DNA from: Actinomycetota bacterium
GTDB taxonomy: Bacteria > Actinomycetota > Actinomycetes > S36-B12 > UBA5976
Assembly (NCBI GenBank): GCA_016870945.1
Contig: VGAH01000009.1
Span: 1 to 19,626 of the forward strand
Reading direction: 5' to 3'
Length of the DNA: 19,626 nt
Part shown: positions 1 through 9,220 of the stretch, piece by piece
How positions within the stretch are numbered: the stretch's first letter is position 1
How the letters are laid out: every line of letters begins with the position of its first letter
Translations under genes and position numbers: made by a program
The notes under the pieces: generated by a model
Told to the model about the DNA's origin: nothing
What the model saw: the letters and a program-made list of their open reading frames with translations, nothing else
Database searches by the model: none

Positions 1-720
1 TAGCAGCCCTAAAACCAGCGGTACCCAACTAGGTGCTGAACCGATTTCAGTGTCGATTAACTCGAAGGTGACACCACCGAAGACGAACACCATCACCATT
101 ACTGACAGCGCTAGGCCCAAGTCACCAACTCGGTTGACGATGAAGGCCTTTTTGGCCGCAGCTGCCGCAGATGGCTTGTATTGCCAAAAACCGATCAATA
201 GATAAGAGGCAAGGCCTACGCCCTCCCACCCGACATAAAGCAATAGATAGTTATCAGCAAGAACCAGCAGCAGCATCGCTGCTACGAAGAAGTTCATGTA
301 AGCGAAGAAGCGACTCTGGTTAGGGTCGTGTGACATATAGCTAACCGAATACACGTGGATCAAAGCCCCGACGATGGTCACCAGCAGTACGAATGACATC
401 GAGAGGGGGTCAAGCTGTAAAGCAACTGGCACGACGAAATCGCCCACCGCAAACCATTCGTATATCGAGTCAATAATCAGTCGGTCACTTACCGGCAAAC
501 TGATCATGGCAAAGAACAACAAGAGACCAATGACGGTTATTACCCCCATTGACGCGACACCAAGCCATGGGGCGAACCTGCCTAATTGCGATCCAAACAG
601 AATCAGCACTAGCGCACTTAGCAAAGGCAACACAACTAGCAACCATGAGAACTCAAAAATGCCGGTCGCAGCCTGAGGAACCAGAGCCTCAGACGCGACT
701 AGTTCGGCGCTAACTATCAC
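1..720 (-). CDS. nuoL: NADH-quinone oxidoreductase subunit L, partial (C-terminal part beyond window)
   Basis: Antiporter-like membrane subunit of complex I that takes part in proton translocation. Only the first 240 codons are present; the frame is open to the window edge. Visible are an N-terminal transmembrane helix (about residues 26-42), the block LDPLSMSFVLLVT (103-115), IHVYSVSYM, RFFAYMNFF, and GWEGVGLASYLLIGFW with the conserved proton-path Glu (E166), then the KAF..NRVGD block with a conserved Lys (K191). I chose GTG at 720-718 because it overlaps the nuoK stop as GTGA, the same join seen between nuoJ and nuoK. This gives an N-terminus about 20 residues longer than E. coli NuoL, so a later start is possible. 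There is no clear Shine-Dalgarno site, so translation is probably coupled to nuoK. Confidence 0.96.
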   Translation of the reverse strand, partial: MIVSAELVASEALVPQAATGIFEFSWLLVVLPLLSALVLILFGSQLGRFAPWLGVASMGVITVIGLLLFFAMISLPVSDRLIIDSIYEWFAVGDFVVPVALQLDPLSMSFVLLVTIVGALIHVYSVSYMSHDPNQSRFFAYMNFFVAAMLLLVLADNYLLLYVGWEGVGLASYLLIGFWQYKPSAAAAAKKAFIVNRVGDLGLALSVMVMVFVFGGVTFELIDTEIGSAPSWVPLVLGLL

Positions 721-1016
721 CAGCGCAACAAGTTCGGCGCATCATCAGATGCTGAGTTTCGAGTTCGATAGATCGTCACGATGATTGCCAGGCCAATTAC
801 GACTTCTGCGGCGGCAACGACCATCACGATGAAAGCAGCAATCTGGCCATCGATAACGCCCCAGTAGCGAGCTGCCGTCACAAAGACCAAATTCGCTGCA
901 TTCAACATAAGTTCAATCGACATGAACGCCACGATGGAGTTTCTTCGCAACATCACACCCGCCAAACCGATGCTGAATAACACACCCGCCAAGGTCAGAT
1001 ACGCATCAGCACTCAC
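717..1016 (-). CDS. nuoK: NADH-quinone oxidoreductase subunit K
   Basis: Small three-helix membrane subunit of complex I (MrpC-like), part of the ion-translocating module. It has 99 residues, the usual family length. The two buried glutamates expected in NuoK are present: E35 in SIELMLNAANLVFV and E71 in VVAAAEVVIGLAI. The start is GTG (1016-1014) and overlaps the nuoJ TGA by 4 nt (GTGA); the stop overlaps the nuoL GTG in the same way. These two overlaps suggest translation passes directly from J to K to L. The identification is secure from motif, length and position. Confidence 0.97.
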   Translation of the reverse strand: MSADAYLTLAGVLFSIGLAGVMLRRNSIVAFMSIELMLNAANLVFVTAARYWGVIDGQIAAFIVMVVAAAEVVIGLAIIVTIYRTRNSASDDAPNLLRW

Positions 1017-1771
1017 AAATCTTTACCTTCGGCAATCTGGCGAACTTCTTCAGCTGCTGCCACGTCAATCGGGCGAACTGTCCCTCGCGCGATCATCGGG
1101 CTAGGCACGCTATTGGTGGCCAGAGAACCGTCAGGTAGCAATGCCGGGGTATCGACCGCGTTGTGGCGAGCGTAAGTACCTGGTGCCGGTAGTGGCCCTG
1201 GGTCTTCGCCAGAACGAAAGCGATCTCTAGAAAGATCACGCTGGGTGCGATGCTCACCGAGACGCTCGCGATATGCGAGCACCAATGCACCAATCGTCGC
1301 AGTTATCAAGAGTGCAGCAGTAAGTTCAAATATCACCACGTAGTCAGAAAAAAGCGAAAAAGCAATCGCGCGAACGTTTCCACCGCTAGCTGCGTCGACC
1401 TGAGCAAGACCTATAGGTTCACCGGGCATAGACCTCGCGAAACCGCTGATCAACAAAGCCGCAAAACCGACGGCGGCCAAAATTGCAAGCACTCGCTGCC
1501 CTTGCAAGGTCTCGACTAGAACCTCGGCCGAATCAACACCGATGATCATGAGCACGAACAAGAACAACATCATGACTGCACCGGTGTAGACGACGACTTG
1601 TACGACGCCCAAAAAGGCTGCACCTTGTGCCACGTACAACAAGGCCAAACTAATCATCGTGAGTGCTAGCCACAAAGCGCTGTGAACTGACTTCTTCGAG
1701 ATCAACATGCCAAAACCACCGGCAGTGGCGGTAGTAGCCATGATCCAAAAAAGCACAACCTCAGCGCTCAT
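1013..1771 (-). CDS. nuoJ: NADH-quinone oxidoreductase subunit J
   Basis: Membrane subunit of complex I with about five transmembrane helices in the first 170 residues. The third helix carries the conserved segment YTGAVMMLFLFVLMIIG. At 252 residues it is longer than E. coli NuoJ (184) because of a hydrophilic C-terminal tail of about 80 residues. The tail includes the LPAPGTYARHNAVDTPALL stretch that I associate with actinobacterial NuoJ proteins. The ATG start lies 11 nt inside the end of nuoI, and the stop overlaps the nuoK GTG. Confidence 0.96.
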   Translation of the reverse strand: MSAEVVLFWIMATTATAGGFGMLISKKSVHSALWLALTMISLALLYVAQGAAFLGVVQVVVYTGAVMMLFLFVLMIIGVDSAEVLVETLQGQRVLAILAAVGFAALLISGFARSMPGEPIGLAQVDAASGGNVRAIAFSLFSDYVVIFELTAALLITATIGALVLAYRERLGEHRTQRDLSRDRFRSGEDPGPLPAPGTYARHNAVDTPALLPDGSLATNSVPSPMIARGTVRPIDVAAAEEVRQIAEGKDL

Positions 1772-2276
1772 CGGGCCCCGTCACTAGGCCTGCGTAGTAA
1801 TCAGCATCAGTTAGGCCCATAACCATCGGGTGCGGCGGGGGCACCATCTCGCCCGTTAATGGTGCGAGCAGATCTTTCTTTTCATAGATCAAATTCGTTC
1901 GTGAATCATCGGCAAGCTCGAATTCGGTGGTCATCGTTAGCGCCCGAGTTGGGCAAGCCTCTATGCACAAACCGCAAAAAATGCAACGCAGGTAGTTGAT
2001 TTGGTAGACGCGGCCATAACGCTCACCGGGGCTGTAGCGCTCTTCTTCGGTGTTGGGTGCACCCTCGACGTAAATTGCATCAGCTGGGCAAGCCCACGCA
2101 CAAAGCTCACAACCGATGCATTTCTCTAGACCATCTGCATAGCGATTTAGCTGATGCCTGCCGTGAAAGCGGGGCTTGGGTGGGTACTTCGCCGCTTGCT
2201 CGGGGTACTGCTCGGTGTTGACCTTGCGGAACATGGCCACGAAAGTCGTTATGAAGCCGGGTAACGGCTGGGGCAA
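1761..2276 (-). CDS. nuoI: NADH-quinone oxidoreductase subunit I (2x[4Fe-4S] ferredoxin-type)
   Basis: Peripheral-arm subunit carrying clusters N6a and N6b, which pass electrons toward N2 in NuoB. Both cluster motifs are complete: C53/C56/C59 with C63 (CIGCELCAWACP) and C98/C101/C104 with C108 (CIFCGLCIEACP). The NTEEERYSPGERYGRVYQ linker between them is characteristic of Actinobacteria. The length of 171 residues is normal. The start is TTG at 2276-2274, one nt after the nuoH stop. I prefer it over the internal ATG at codon 15 because residues 7-18 (GFITTFVAMFRK) match the amphipathic segment that precedes the ferredoxin fold in homologues. Confidence 0.97.
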   Translation of the reverse strand: MPQPLPGFITTFVAMFRKVNTEQYPEQAAKYPPKPRFHGRHQLNRYADGLEKCIGCELCAWACPADAIYVEGAPNTEEERYSPGERYGRVYQINYLRCIFCGLCIEACPTRALTMTTEFELADDSRTNLIYEKKDLLAPLTGEMVPPPHPMVMGLTDADYYAGLVTGPDER

Positions 2277-2277
2277 C

Positions 2278-3531
2278 TTAAGAATCTCGCTTCACCCCCG
2301 CCCAAAGATTTATGGCACCAACCAAACGCTCGTCATCAACGGGCGGGTTAGTTCCATCGGCGAGCGATTCGTCAAGTGCGAACTCTTCGGGCTCGCGTTT
2401 GGGGCGCTGATCACCCCGCCAATCACGCACAAATAGCGCCAACAGAAGCAAGCCAAGTGGCACACCAACTAACAACACAGTTTGAGTCGCCGAGAGCTGA
2501 ACTTCGCCACGTAGCCCTCTAGCGATTGCAATCAAGACGATCCAGGCAAGGGCTACCGGAATCAGCACCTTCCAGCCGAAGTGCATGAACTGGTCGTAAC
2601 GCAATCGAGGCAAGGTGCCGCGCAACCAAATGAAAATGAACAACAACAGGCAAACCTTCAAGAAGAACCACAAAACGGGCCAATAACCTTCGTTCGCACC
2701 TTCCCACAATGAGATGGGCCAAGGGGCTCGCCAGCCGCCTAGGAACAACGTCGTGGCCAAAGCTGAGACTGTGACCATGTTTATGTATTCAGCCAAGAAA
2801 AACAATGCAAACTTCAAAGACGAATACTCGGTGTGAAAGCCGCCCACTAGTTCACCTTCGGCCTCAGGTAGATCGAACGGCGCACGATTCGTCTCACCCA
2901 CCATTGAAATCAGGTAGATCAAGAAGGACGGGGCCAGCAGCACCGCGTACCAGAGGCTGGTCTGCGCGTCCACTATTTGCGAGGTGGACATACTTCCCGC
3001 GTACAAGAAGACCGCGACGAACGACAACCCCATCGCGATTTCATAAGAAATTACCTGTGCCGTACTTCGTAGACCGCCCAAAAGCGAGTAAGTCGAGCCA
3101 GAAGACCAGCCAGCCAGCACCAACCCATAAATGCCAACGCTTGCTACTGCTAGGACGTAGAGAACTGACACAGGAAAGTCAGTCAATTGCAACGGCGTCA
3201 AATAGCCGGCAAAATCAACCACTGGGCCAAATGGAATAACCGCAAACGTCATGAATGCTGCGACTGCAGATATAACCGGTGCTATCCAGTAAACGGCTCT
3301 ATGCGCGTTGGTTGGAATGATCTCTTCTTTAAAGGCGAGTTTGACCCCGTCCATTAGTGATTGCAGAGTGCCTGCAGGCCCGGTGCGATTCGGGCCGATG
3401 CGTTGTTGCATGCGAGCAACCACTCTTCGTTCTGCGTAAATAGTGAACAAAGTCAGAAGAACCAAGATCACAAAGACCAGCAGAACCTTGATTGCGACTA
3501 CCCACCAGGGGTCTACCCCAAAGATGCTCAT
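2278..3531 (-). CDS. nuoH: NADH-quinone oxidoreductase subunit H
   Basis: Membrane subunit linking the peripheral arm to the proton pumps and forming much of the quinone cavity. It has about eight transmembrane helices. Conserved blocks are RVVARMQQRIGPNRTGP near residue 35, SLMDGVKLAFKEEIIP, NRAPFDLPEAEGELVGGF with its cluster of acidic residues, EYSSLKFALFFLAEYINM, and WLRGTLPRLRYDQFM. The length of 417 includes a hydrophilic C-terminal extension of about 45 residues after the last helix. The ATG start directly follows the nuoG stop (TAGATG), and nuoI begins one nt after its own stop. Confidence 0.97.
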   Translation of the reverse strand: MSIFGVDPWWVVAIKVLLVFVILVLLTLFTIYAERRVVARMQQRIGPNRTGPAGTLQSLMDGVKLAFKEEIIPTNAHRAVYWIAPVISAVAAFMTFAVIPFGPVVDFAGYLTPLQLTDFPVSVLYVLAVASVGIYGLVLAGWSSGSTYSLLGGLRSTAQVISYEIAMGLSFVAVFLYAGSMSTSQIVDAQTSLWYAVLLAPSFLIYLISMVGETNRAPFDLPEAEGELVGGFHTEYSSLKFALFFLAEYINMVTVSALATTLFLGGWRAPWPISLWEGANEGYWPVLWFFLKVCLLLFIFIWLRGTLPRLRYDQFMHFGWKVLIPVALAWIVLIAIARGLRGEVQLSATQTVLLVGVPLGLLLLALFVRDWRGDQRPKREPEEFALDESLADGTNPPVDDERLVGAINLWAGVKRDS

Positions 3532-5931
3532 CTAGGCCTTGGCGACCTTTACCGTTGCGCCTTCACGCGCCTTCAACGTGACGAGAACCTGCGAGCCAGG
3601 TGAGTTCATTGGTAGCCACACCGAATCTTCATGAATCTCGTCAATTTCGACTGGCAACGTGACGACGCCGTTTACGGTGCTTACCGTTACCAAGTCACCC
3701 GTGGCCACACCTAGTTGTTTTGCACGACCAGGCGAAATGATCACTTGAGAGGGCCGACGTGTGCCCGCCAAGTGCTCTTCTGGGCCCTGCATTACGCCGA
3801 GATCGAGCAGCTGGTGCCACGTTGACAAAACGGCGCTCCCACTTGGGGGTGCTTTGACATCTGCGGCTTCTATGGTTGGCGCCCCTGCTCGTTTGAATTC
3901 CTTTTTAGTTCCAGTTGGCCCTTCACCAAGAAGCTTTGCCATTTCATATTGAACTTCATCAATGCGCCAACCTGTATTCGGTGCACCCATTTCTTTTGCC
4001 AACATGCCGAGCACGGTGGAATCAGAAACGGCAGGGCTGTCGTTAAGTGCCCTGTTGAAGTGCCGAACTCGGCCCTCCCAGTCGGTAAACGAGCCGCCCT
4101 TTTCGATCACCGAAGCCACCGGCAAGATGACGTGAGCATAGGAACTCACGTCAGAAAGTCGCTGCTCGAAGCTAACTATGAACTTCGCTTCACTAAGGGC
4201 CTGTTTGAAGGTGTCTACATCAGGAGCATCAGAGATTTGCAGCCCCGCAGTTATCAATGCATCGATCTTTCCTTCAGAAATCTCGCGCAAAATCTTTTCT
4301 TGCGGCTTACCCCTACGCACCGCAAGGTCACTCGGTTCAACCCCCCAAACCCGAGCCACATCAGCTCTAGCCGCTGCGTCTGCCATCAGTCGACCACCTG
4401 GCAAAAGGCCTGCTAGCGCACCGGCGTCAAGAGCGCCACGTTCGCCAGCGCGCCGAGGTACCCAAGCAAGCTTGGCCCCGGTCTCATTGGCTAGATCGAT
4501 CGACGCTGAGTAAGCACCGGCAGACGAAGCGGCTCGCTCGCCCACCAAAATCACGGCACCCTTTTTCTTTAGTGCTGTCAAAACTGACTGGGATCCGCGC
4601 AAGTCACCAGCCAACAAAGAATCAATGGTTGCCGCCTCACCCCCAGCAACGGTTGAGAGCAACTGTGCGCCTAGTTTTCTTAAGCCCCGAGTTAACAATG
4701 GGCCGATGACAGCGACTTTGAGACCTGATTTTCTGTAAGCCTTGCGTAGACGCAAGAAAATAATTGGTGACTCTTCTTCTGGTTCAAGGCTTACCAACAA
4801 AACGATTGGAGCATTTTCGAGATCTTCATATGTGACTACTAGCCCGGTGCCTGCTACGTGGTGAGCTAAGAAATCTGCCTCTTCACCAGAAGAGGGTCGA
4901 TTACGAAAATCGATATTGTCACTTTGCAAGACCAAGCGCGTGAACTTGGCAAACGAATAAGCGTCTTCATTCGTCAATCGCCCACCCAAAAGGGCAGCAA
5001 CAGAGGGGCTCAAGGCGCTTAGACCTTTGGCAGCAAAGGCAATGGCCTCAGACCAACTGACCTCGTGCAGCACGCCATCGCTGCCACGAACCAGCGGTGC
5101 GCTCAAGCGCCCATGTCGCATATAAGTAAAGGCGAAGCGCCCTTTATCGCAGTTCCAATCTTCATTGACGGCCGGGTCTTCCCACGCGAGGCGGCGCATC
5201 ACGAAATCACGGCGATAGTCAGTGCGCAGTGCGCACCCGGAAGCACAGTGTTCGCAGGTCGTCTTTACCGAGACTAAGTCGAAAGGTCGAGAACGAAATC
5301 GATAAGACGTGGATGTCAAGGCACCGACTGGACAAATCTGAATCGTGTTACCAGAGAAGTAAGAATTAAATGGCTCATCGTGCGCGATGCCTACTTGCTG
5401 ATCTGAGCCTCTCTCTAACAAATCGATGAACGGGTCACCGGCAACTTGTTCAGAGAATCGAGTGCAGCGCGCACAGCTAACGCAACGTTCACGGTCTAGC
5501 AAGATCTCAGTGCTGATGGCAAGAGGTTTCGGGAACTCCCGCTTAGGCCCGCCGAAGCGAGAGTCAGGCCGCCCAGCCGTCATTGCTTGGTTCTGTAACG
5601 GGCACTCCCCACCCTTGTCGCAGACGGGGCAGTCCAGCGGGTGATTGATTAGCAAGAACTCCATCACGCCTGCTTGTGCTTGCTCTGCGACTTGAGATGT
5701 CATTTGAGTTCTTACTTTCATTCCTTCCGTCAAAGTCACTGCACACGAGGCTTGTGGCTTCGGCATTCCCTCGATCTCGACAAGACACATGCGGCAGGCT
5801 GCTACGGGGTCAAGTAGCGGATGGTCACAAAAACGTGGAATGAACGTGCCCAAAGTTTCAGCTGCGCGAATGATCAAGGTTCCCTCGGGCACGACAACAT
5901 CTATGCCGTCAACGCTCGCTCGCACGGTCAT
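3532..5931 (-). CDS. nuoG: NADH-quinone oxidoreductase subunit G (Fe-S, molybdopterin-oxidoreductase fold)
   Basis: Large peripheral-arm electron-transfer subunit, 799 residues. In order: a [2Fe-2S] ferredoxin domain (C35, C46, C49, C63); the His-ligated cluster segment H97, C101, C104, C110; the [4Fe-4S] ligands C150, C153, C156 and C200; and then C226, C229, C233 and C261. The last set has Cx2Cx3Cx27C spacing, so the optional N7 cluster appears to be kept. From about 220 onward is a degenerate molybdopterin-dehydrogenase-like region, ending in a beta-barrel domain (about 695-799). The ATG overlaps the nuoF TAA by one nt (TAATG). Confidence 0.97.
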   Translation of the reverse strand: MTVRASVDGIDVVVPEGTLIIRAAETLGTFIPRFCDHPLLDPVAACRMCLVEIEGMPKPQASCAVTLTEGMKVRTQMTSQVAEQAQAGVMEFLLINHPLDCPVCDKGGECPLQNQAMTAGRPDSRFGGPKREFPKPLAISTEILLDRERCVSCARCTRFSEQVAGDPFIDLLERGSDQQVGIAHDEPFNSYFSGNTIQICPVGALTSTSYRFRSRPFDLVSVKTTCEHCASGCALRTDYRRDFVMRRLAWEDPAVNEDWNCDKGRFAFTYMRHGRLSAPLVRGSDGVLHEVSWSEAIAFAAKGLSALSPSVAALLGGRLTNEDAYSFAKFTRLVLQSDNIDFRNRPSSGEEADFLAHHVAGTGLVVTYEDLENAPIVLLVSLEPEEESPIIFLRLRKAYRKSGLKVAVIGPLLTRGLRKLGAQLLSTVAGGEAATIDSLLAGDLRGSQSVLTALKKKGAVILVGERAASSAGAYSASIDLANETGAKLAWVPRRAGERGALDAGALAGLLPGGRLMADAAARADVARVWGVEPSDLAVRRGKPQEKILREISEGKIDALITAGLQISDAPDVDTFKQALSEAKFIVSFEQRLSDVSSYAHVILPVASVIEKGGSFTDWEGRVRHFNRALNDSPAVSDSTVLGMLAKEMGAPNTGWRIDEVQYEMAKLLGEGPTGTKKEFKRAGAPTIEAADVKAPPSGSAVLSTWHQLLDLGVMQGPEEHLAGTRRPSQVIISPGRAKQLGVATGDLVTVSTVNGVVTLPVEIDEIHEDSVWLPMNSPGSQVLVTLKAREGATVKVAKA

Positions 5932-7253
5932 TAGACAGCCACCGGCGACTTCAGCATCGTTGCCGCTGGGTCAAACGTTTTGTCTACCGGGGTCTTAGTA
6001 GCCAGGTCGAACTCATCGGCGAAGTACTTCATCGCTGCCGGAAACGGCGTAGCTGCCGCGTCACCTAAAGCACAAAAGGATCGGCCCTCAATTTGATTCG
6101 AAAGATCGTCAAGAAGTTTTAGTTCAGTCTTCTTGCCATCGCCTTGCTCAAATCTTTGAAGAATGTCAACGACCCAGTAGGTGCCCTCACGACATGGTGT
6201 GCACTTACCGCAGGACTCGTGCTTGTAGAACTCGAGCCACCTTGTAACGGCTTTTACGACACTCGTCGTTGTGTCAAAGACCATCGGGGTGCCCGTCCCG
6301 AGCATTGTTCCTGCAGCGGCGAGGTCTTCATAGGTGAGCGGTATGTCTAAGTGCTCTGCGGTAAGCATCGGAACCGAAGACCCACCCGGGATCCAAAACT
6401 TCACATCACGCCCGTAGCGAACCCCGCCGGCGTAATCGAGCAACTCGCGCATCGTGATTCCAAATGGCGCCTCGTAGATGCCAGGTCTTTCGACGTGGCC
6501 GGACACCGCCCATAACTTGAAACCGGGTGACTTTTCGGTTCCGTAGCCGCGAAACCATTCAGCGCCATTTGTGACGATGAAGGGCACGTTCGCGATGGTT
6601 TCGACGTTGTTTATGACTGTCGGTGCGGCATAAAGCCCGGCTACCGCAGGAAACGGCGGCTTCAACCTTGGTTGTCCGCGAAAGCCTTCGAGGCTGTCAA
6701 GCAGGGCCGTCTCTTCACCACATATATACGCCCCTGCGCCCGCATGAACGGTAACTTCTAGTGAGTAGTCACTGCCAGCAACGTTTCTTCCGATTAGGCC
6801 TGCCTCGCGCGCTTCTTTGACGGCCCAACTAACGCGGCGAACGGCCTCGGGCACTTCACCTCTTATATAGATGAAGGCCTCTTTCGCCTCGATTGCGTAC
6901 GAGGTGATGATCACGCCCTCGACCAATAAATGCGGGTCAGCCAACATCAAAGGCACGTCTTTGCACGCCCCAGGCTCACTCTCGTCGGCATTGACTACCA
7001 AATAGCGCGGCTTGTCGCCCTTCTTAGGGACGAAACCCCACTTCATACCTGTCGGGAACCCAGCGCCACCGCGGCCGCGTAACCCAGAAGCTTTCACCAA
7101 CTCGATCACCTGGTCGGGTGTCTTCTTTAGCGCAGCCTTTAGAGCCTTATAGCCGCCAACTTTTTGATAACCCGCCAAAGTGAACAGATTCGGGTCGTCC
7201 CAGTGCTCAGTGATTATCGGTCTGAGCTTTTGACTTGAGCGCTTAGCCGCCAT
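5931..7253 (-). CDS. nuoF: NADH-quinone oxidoreductase subunit F (NADH/FMN-binding)
   Basis: Entry point of electrons into complex I: it binds NADH and FMN and carries cluster N3. At 440 residues it has the expected family length. Visible are the Gly-rich GRGGAGFPTGMKW segment (about 60-72), NADESEPGACKD (88-99), GAGAYICGEETALLDSLEG (172-190), and the [4Fe-4S] ligands C348, C351, C354 (SCGKCTPCREG) and C394. The ATG at 7253 overlaps the nuoE TAA (TAATG), and its own stop overlaps the nuoG ATG in the same way. NuoE, F and G form the NADH dehydrogenase module, so the one-nt overlaps probably help balanced synthesis. Confidence 0.98.
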   Translation of the reverse strand: MAAKRSSQKLRPIITEHWDDPNLFTLAGYQKVGGYKALKAALKKTPDQVIELVKASGLRGRGGAGFPTGMKWGFVPKKGDKPRYLVVNADESEPGACKDVPLMLADPHLLVEGVIITSYAIEAKEAFIYIRGEVPEAVRRVSWAVKEAREAGLIGRNVAGSDYSLEVTVHAGAGAYICGEETALLDSLEGFRGQPRLKPPFPAVAGLYAAPTVINNVETIANVPFIVTNGAEWFRGYGTEKSPGFKLWAVSGHVERPGIYEAPFGITMRELLDYAGGVRYGRDVKFWIPGGSSVPMLTAEHLDIPLTYEDLAAAGTMLGTGTPMVFDTTTSVVKAVTRWLEFYKHESCGKCTPCREGTYWVVDILQRFEQGDGKKTELKLLDDLSNQIEGRSFCALGDAAATPFPAAMKYFADEFDLATKTPVDKTFDPAATMLKSPVAV

Positions 7254-7900
7254 TAGGACTTTGCCTTACCTTTTGCGACCATAAGGCCCGCGAGCATCGC
7301 GTCATCAACGGCTGGTTGGGTCGGCTCCGTTAATTCCATTCCGGCCAAGACTTTCTCTACTTCTCGAAAACCACGCACGGTTGAGCCTCTGTCTGGCTTA
7401 ACTTCTTTGCCGTCGCGCAAGTCTGCGACCACTTCGTGCATGCGCCACGGGGTCATGTACTGAAAGAATTCCCAGTCGATCGTGACAACGGGTGCTTGCG
7501 AGCACGCTGCCTGGCACTCGATGTGCTCAACGGTGAACATGCCATCGGGGCTGTCCCCGTTTTCGTCCACCGATAAGTACTCGCGCAGGTCTTGCAAGAC
7601 TGCGTCGCCACCGAGCATGCCGCAAAGAGAGGTCGTACAAACCCCAATTAAGTGCTTACCGCAAGGCCGTCTGCGATACATCGTGTAGAAGGTTGAAACC
7701 CCAGAAACCTCTGCTGGCGAAATGCCGAGAACACGTGCACAAGCCTCTATACCTTCAGGTGACACCCACCCTTGATAAGACTGAACCAAATGCAGCATCG
7801 GCAATATCGCTGAGCGCCGATGTGTGTAGCGGTCAGCAATCGTGGTTAGTTCTTTGTCGATGTCGTTTGGCAGTGACACCGAATTAGCAGGCGGAGTCAC
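7253..7900 (-). CDS. nuoE: NADH-quinone oxidoreductase subunit E ([2Fe-2S])
   Basis: 24-kDa-type subunit of the NADH-oxidising module carrying the off-path [2Fe-2S] cluster N1a. Its ligands are visible as C88, C93 (VCTTSLC), C129 and C133 (ECQAAC), in the family spacing. An N-terminal helical domain (about 10-75, with SYQGWVSPEGIEACARVLGI) precedes the thioredoxin-like domain. It has 215 residues, with a hydrophilic C-terminal tail. The start is GTG at 7900-7898, directly after the nuoD TAA; AGG lies just upstream but closer than an ideal ribosome site. Confidence 0.97.
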   Translation of the reverse strand: MTPPANSVSLPNDIDKELTTIADRYTHRRSAILPMLHLVQSYQGWVSPEGIEACARVLGISPAEVSGVSTFYTMYRRRPCGKHLIGVCTTSLCGMLGGDAVLQDLREYLSVDENGDSPDGMFTVEHIECQAACSQAPVVTIDWEFFQYMTPWRMHEVVADLRDGKEVKPDRGSTVRGFREVEKVLAGMELTEPTQPAVDDAMLAGLMVAKGKAKS

Positions 7901-9220
7901 TTACCTATCGACCCCACCCATCACTGGATCCAAGCTGGCAAGAGCTGCGATTAAATCCGCGATTTGACCACCTTCGCCAACGGCTGGCGTGGCCTGCAAA
8001 TTCGAGAATGAGGGGTCTCTGAAGTGCACGCGATAAGGCCTAGTCGAATCATCGCTGACTACAAACGCACCTAACTCACCTCTGGGTGACTCAACTGCGG
8101 TGTAGACCTGGCCCCGCGGTACCTGAAAACCTTCGGTGACTAACTTGAAATGATGAATCAAAGCCTCCATCGACTGCGACATGATCTTTGCGATGTGCTC
8201 TTGTGAGTTACCAAGCCCATCAGCCCCTAAAGCAAGCTGAGCAGGCCAAGCAATTGATTTGTCCTCGATCATTACCGGCCCGGGCTCTAGAAAATCCAAA
8301 GCCTGGTCAACGAGGTTTAGAGATTCGGCTATCTCGCCCAGCCGAATCAAGAATCGCCCGTAGGCGTCACACGTGTCTTGGGTCTGCACCTCAAATTCAT
8401 AACGTTCATAACCCAGATACGGCTGGGTCTTACGAAGATCCCACGGAACCCCGGTTGCCCTTAACACCGGGCCAGTAACGCCAAGAGCTAAGCAACCTTG
8501 AAGATCCAAATAACCAACGCCCTTGGTTCGGCCAAGCCAAATTTGATTTCCCACCAAGATGTTGACGTTGTCTTGGGTGCTTTTGCGCAGGTGCTTGACG
8601 GTCGCTCTAATTTTTTCGACGGCTCCCGGGGGTAGGTCACAAGAAACACCGCCGGGTCGCACATAAGCATGATTCATTCGCAGGCCGGTCACCATCTCAA
8701 AAATGTCCAAAATCAACTCGCGATCTCGAAATCCAAAGGTCATGGCGGTTAAGGCGCCAAGTTCCATACCGCCGGTCGCTAGTGCGACGAGGTGAGACGA
8801 GATTCGATTGAGTTCCATCATCAAAATTCGTAACGTCTTTGCCCGCTCAGGTACTTGATCGCTAATTCCAAGTAACTTTTCAACACCCATGCAGTAGACG
8901 GTTTCGTTGAAGAAGGGCGAGAGGTAGTCCATGCGCGTTACGAACGTCACACCCTGTACCCAATTTCGAAACTCAAGGTTCTTCTCAATGCCGGTGTGCA
9001 GATAGCCGATACCCGGGCGGACTTGGACGACGGTTTCCCCGTCCAATTCGAGTATCAAGCGAAGTACGCCGTGCGTTGAAGGGTGTTGTGGCCCCATGTT
9101 GACCACGATGCGTTCTTGTTCACCCTCGACACCGGTAACAAGTGATTCCCAATCACCGCCCGAAAGGTTAAATACGGTGCCCTCAGTGGTCTCAATTGAA
9201 GGTGCGTAGTCGGTGGTCAT
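7901..9220 (-). CDS. nuoD: NADH-quinone oxidoreductase subunit D (49-kDa type)
   Basis: Subunit that, with NuoB and NuoH, forms the quinone-reduction site. It descends from the [NiFe]-hydrogenase large subunit but lacks the metal-binding cysteines. Key segments are GPQHPSTHGVLR (43-54, the quinone-site His loop), YLHTGIEK, TRMDYLSPF (Y99 is the likely quinone-binding Tyr), ELGALTAMTFGFRDRE, and VESPRGELGAF near the C-terminus. The length of 439 is normal. It is a separate gene from nuoC, unlike the fused nuoCD of E. coli. ATG at 9220 directly follows the nuoC TAA. Confidence 0.98.
   Translation of the reverse strand: MTTDYAPSIETTEGTVFNLSGGDWESLVTGVEGEQERIVVNMGPQHPSTHGVLRLILELDGETVVQVRPGIGYLHTGIEKNLEFRNWVQGVTFVTRMDYLSPFFNETVYCMGVEKLLGISDQVPERAKTLRILMMELNRISSHLVALATGGMELGALTAMTFGFRDRELILDIFEMVTGLRMNHAYVRPGGVSCDLPPGAVEKIRATVKHLRKSTQDNVNILVGNQIWLGRTKGVGYLDLQGCLALGVTGPVLRATGVPWDLRKTQPYLGYERYEFEVQTQDTCDAYGRFLIRLGEIAESLNLVDQALDFLEPGPVMIEDKSIAWPAQLALGADGLGNSQEHIAKIMSQSMEALIHHFKLVTEGFQVPRGQVYTAVESPRGELGAFVVSDDSTRPYRVHFRDPSFSNLQATPAVGEGGQIADLIAALASLDPVMGGVDR

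Noticed and set aside
374..676. 100-residue plus-strand ORF opposite nuoL
   Set aside because: It lies wholly antisense to the conserved nuoL frame, has low-complexity Ser/Thr/Asn-rich content and no recognisable domain.
1963..1998. Phe in the second NuoI cluster motif (CIFCGLC) as an unusual substitution
   Set aside because: The same CIFCGLC form occurs in E. coli NuoI, and all four cysteine ligands are present.
2274..2276. nuoI starting at the internal ATG (codon 15, 2235-2233) instead of TTG
   Set aside because: The ATG would remove an N-terminal segment that homologues keep; TTG one nt after the nuoH stop fits the tight operon spacing.
2805..3239. 144-residue plus-strand ORF opposite nuoH
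   Set aside because: Arg/Pro/Ser-rich translation typical of an antisense frame, with no domain; nuoH on the other strand is unambiguous.
3949..4416. 155-residue plus-strand ORF opposite nuoG
   Set aside because: Antisense to a well-conserved region of nuoG, no recognisable domain, no plausible start context.
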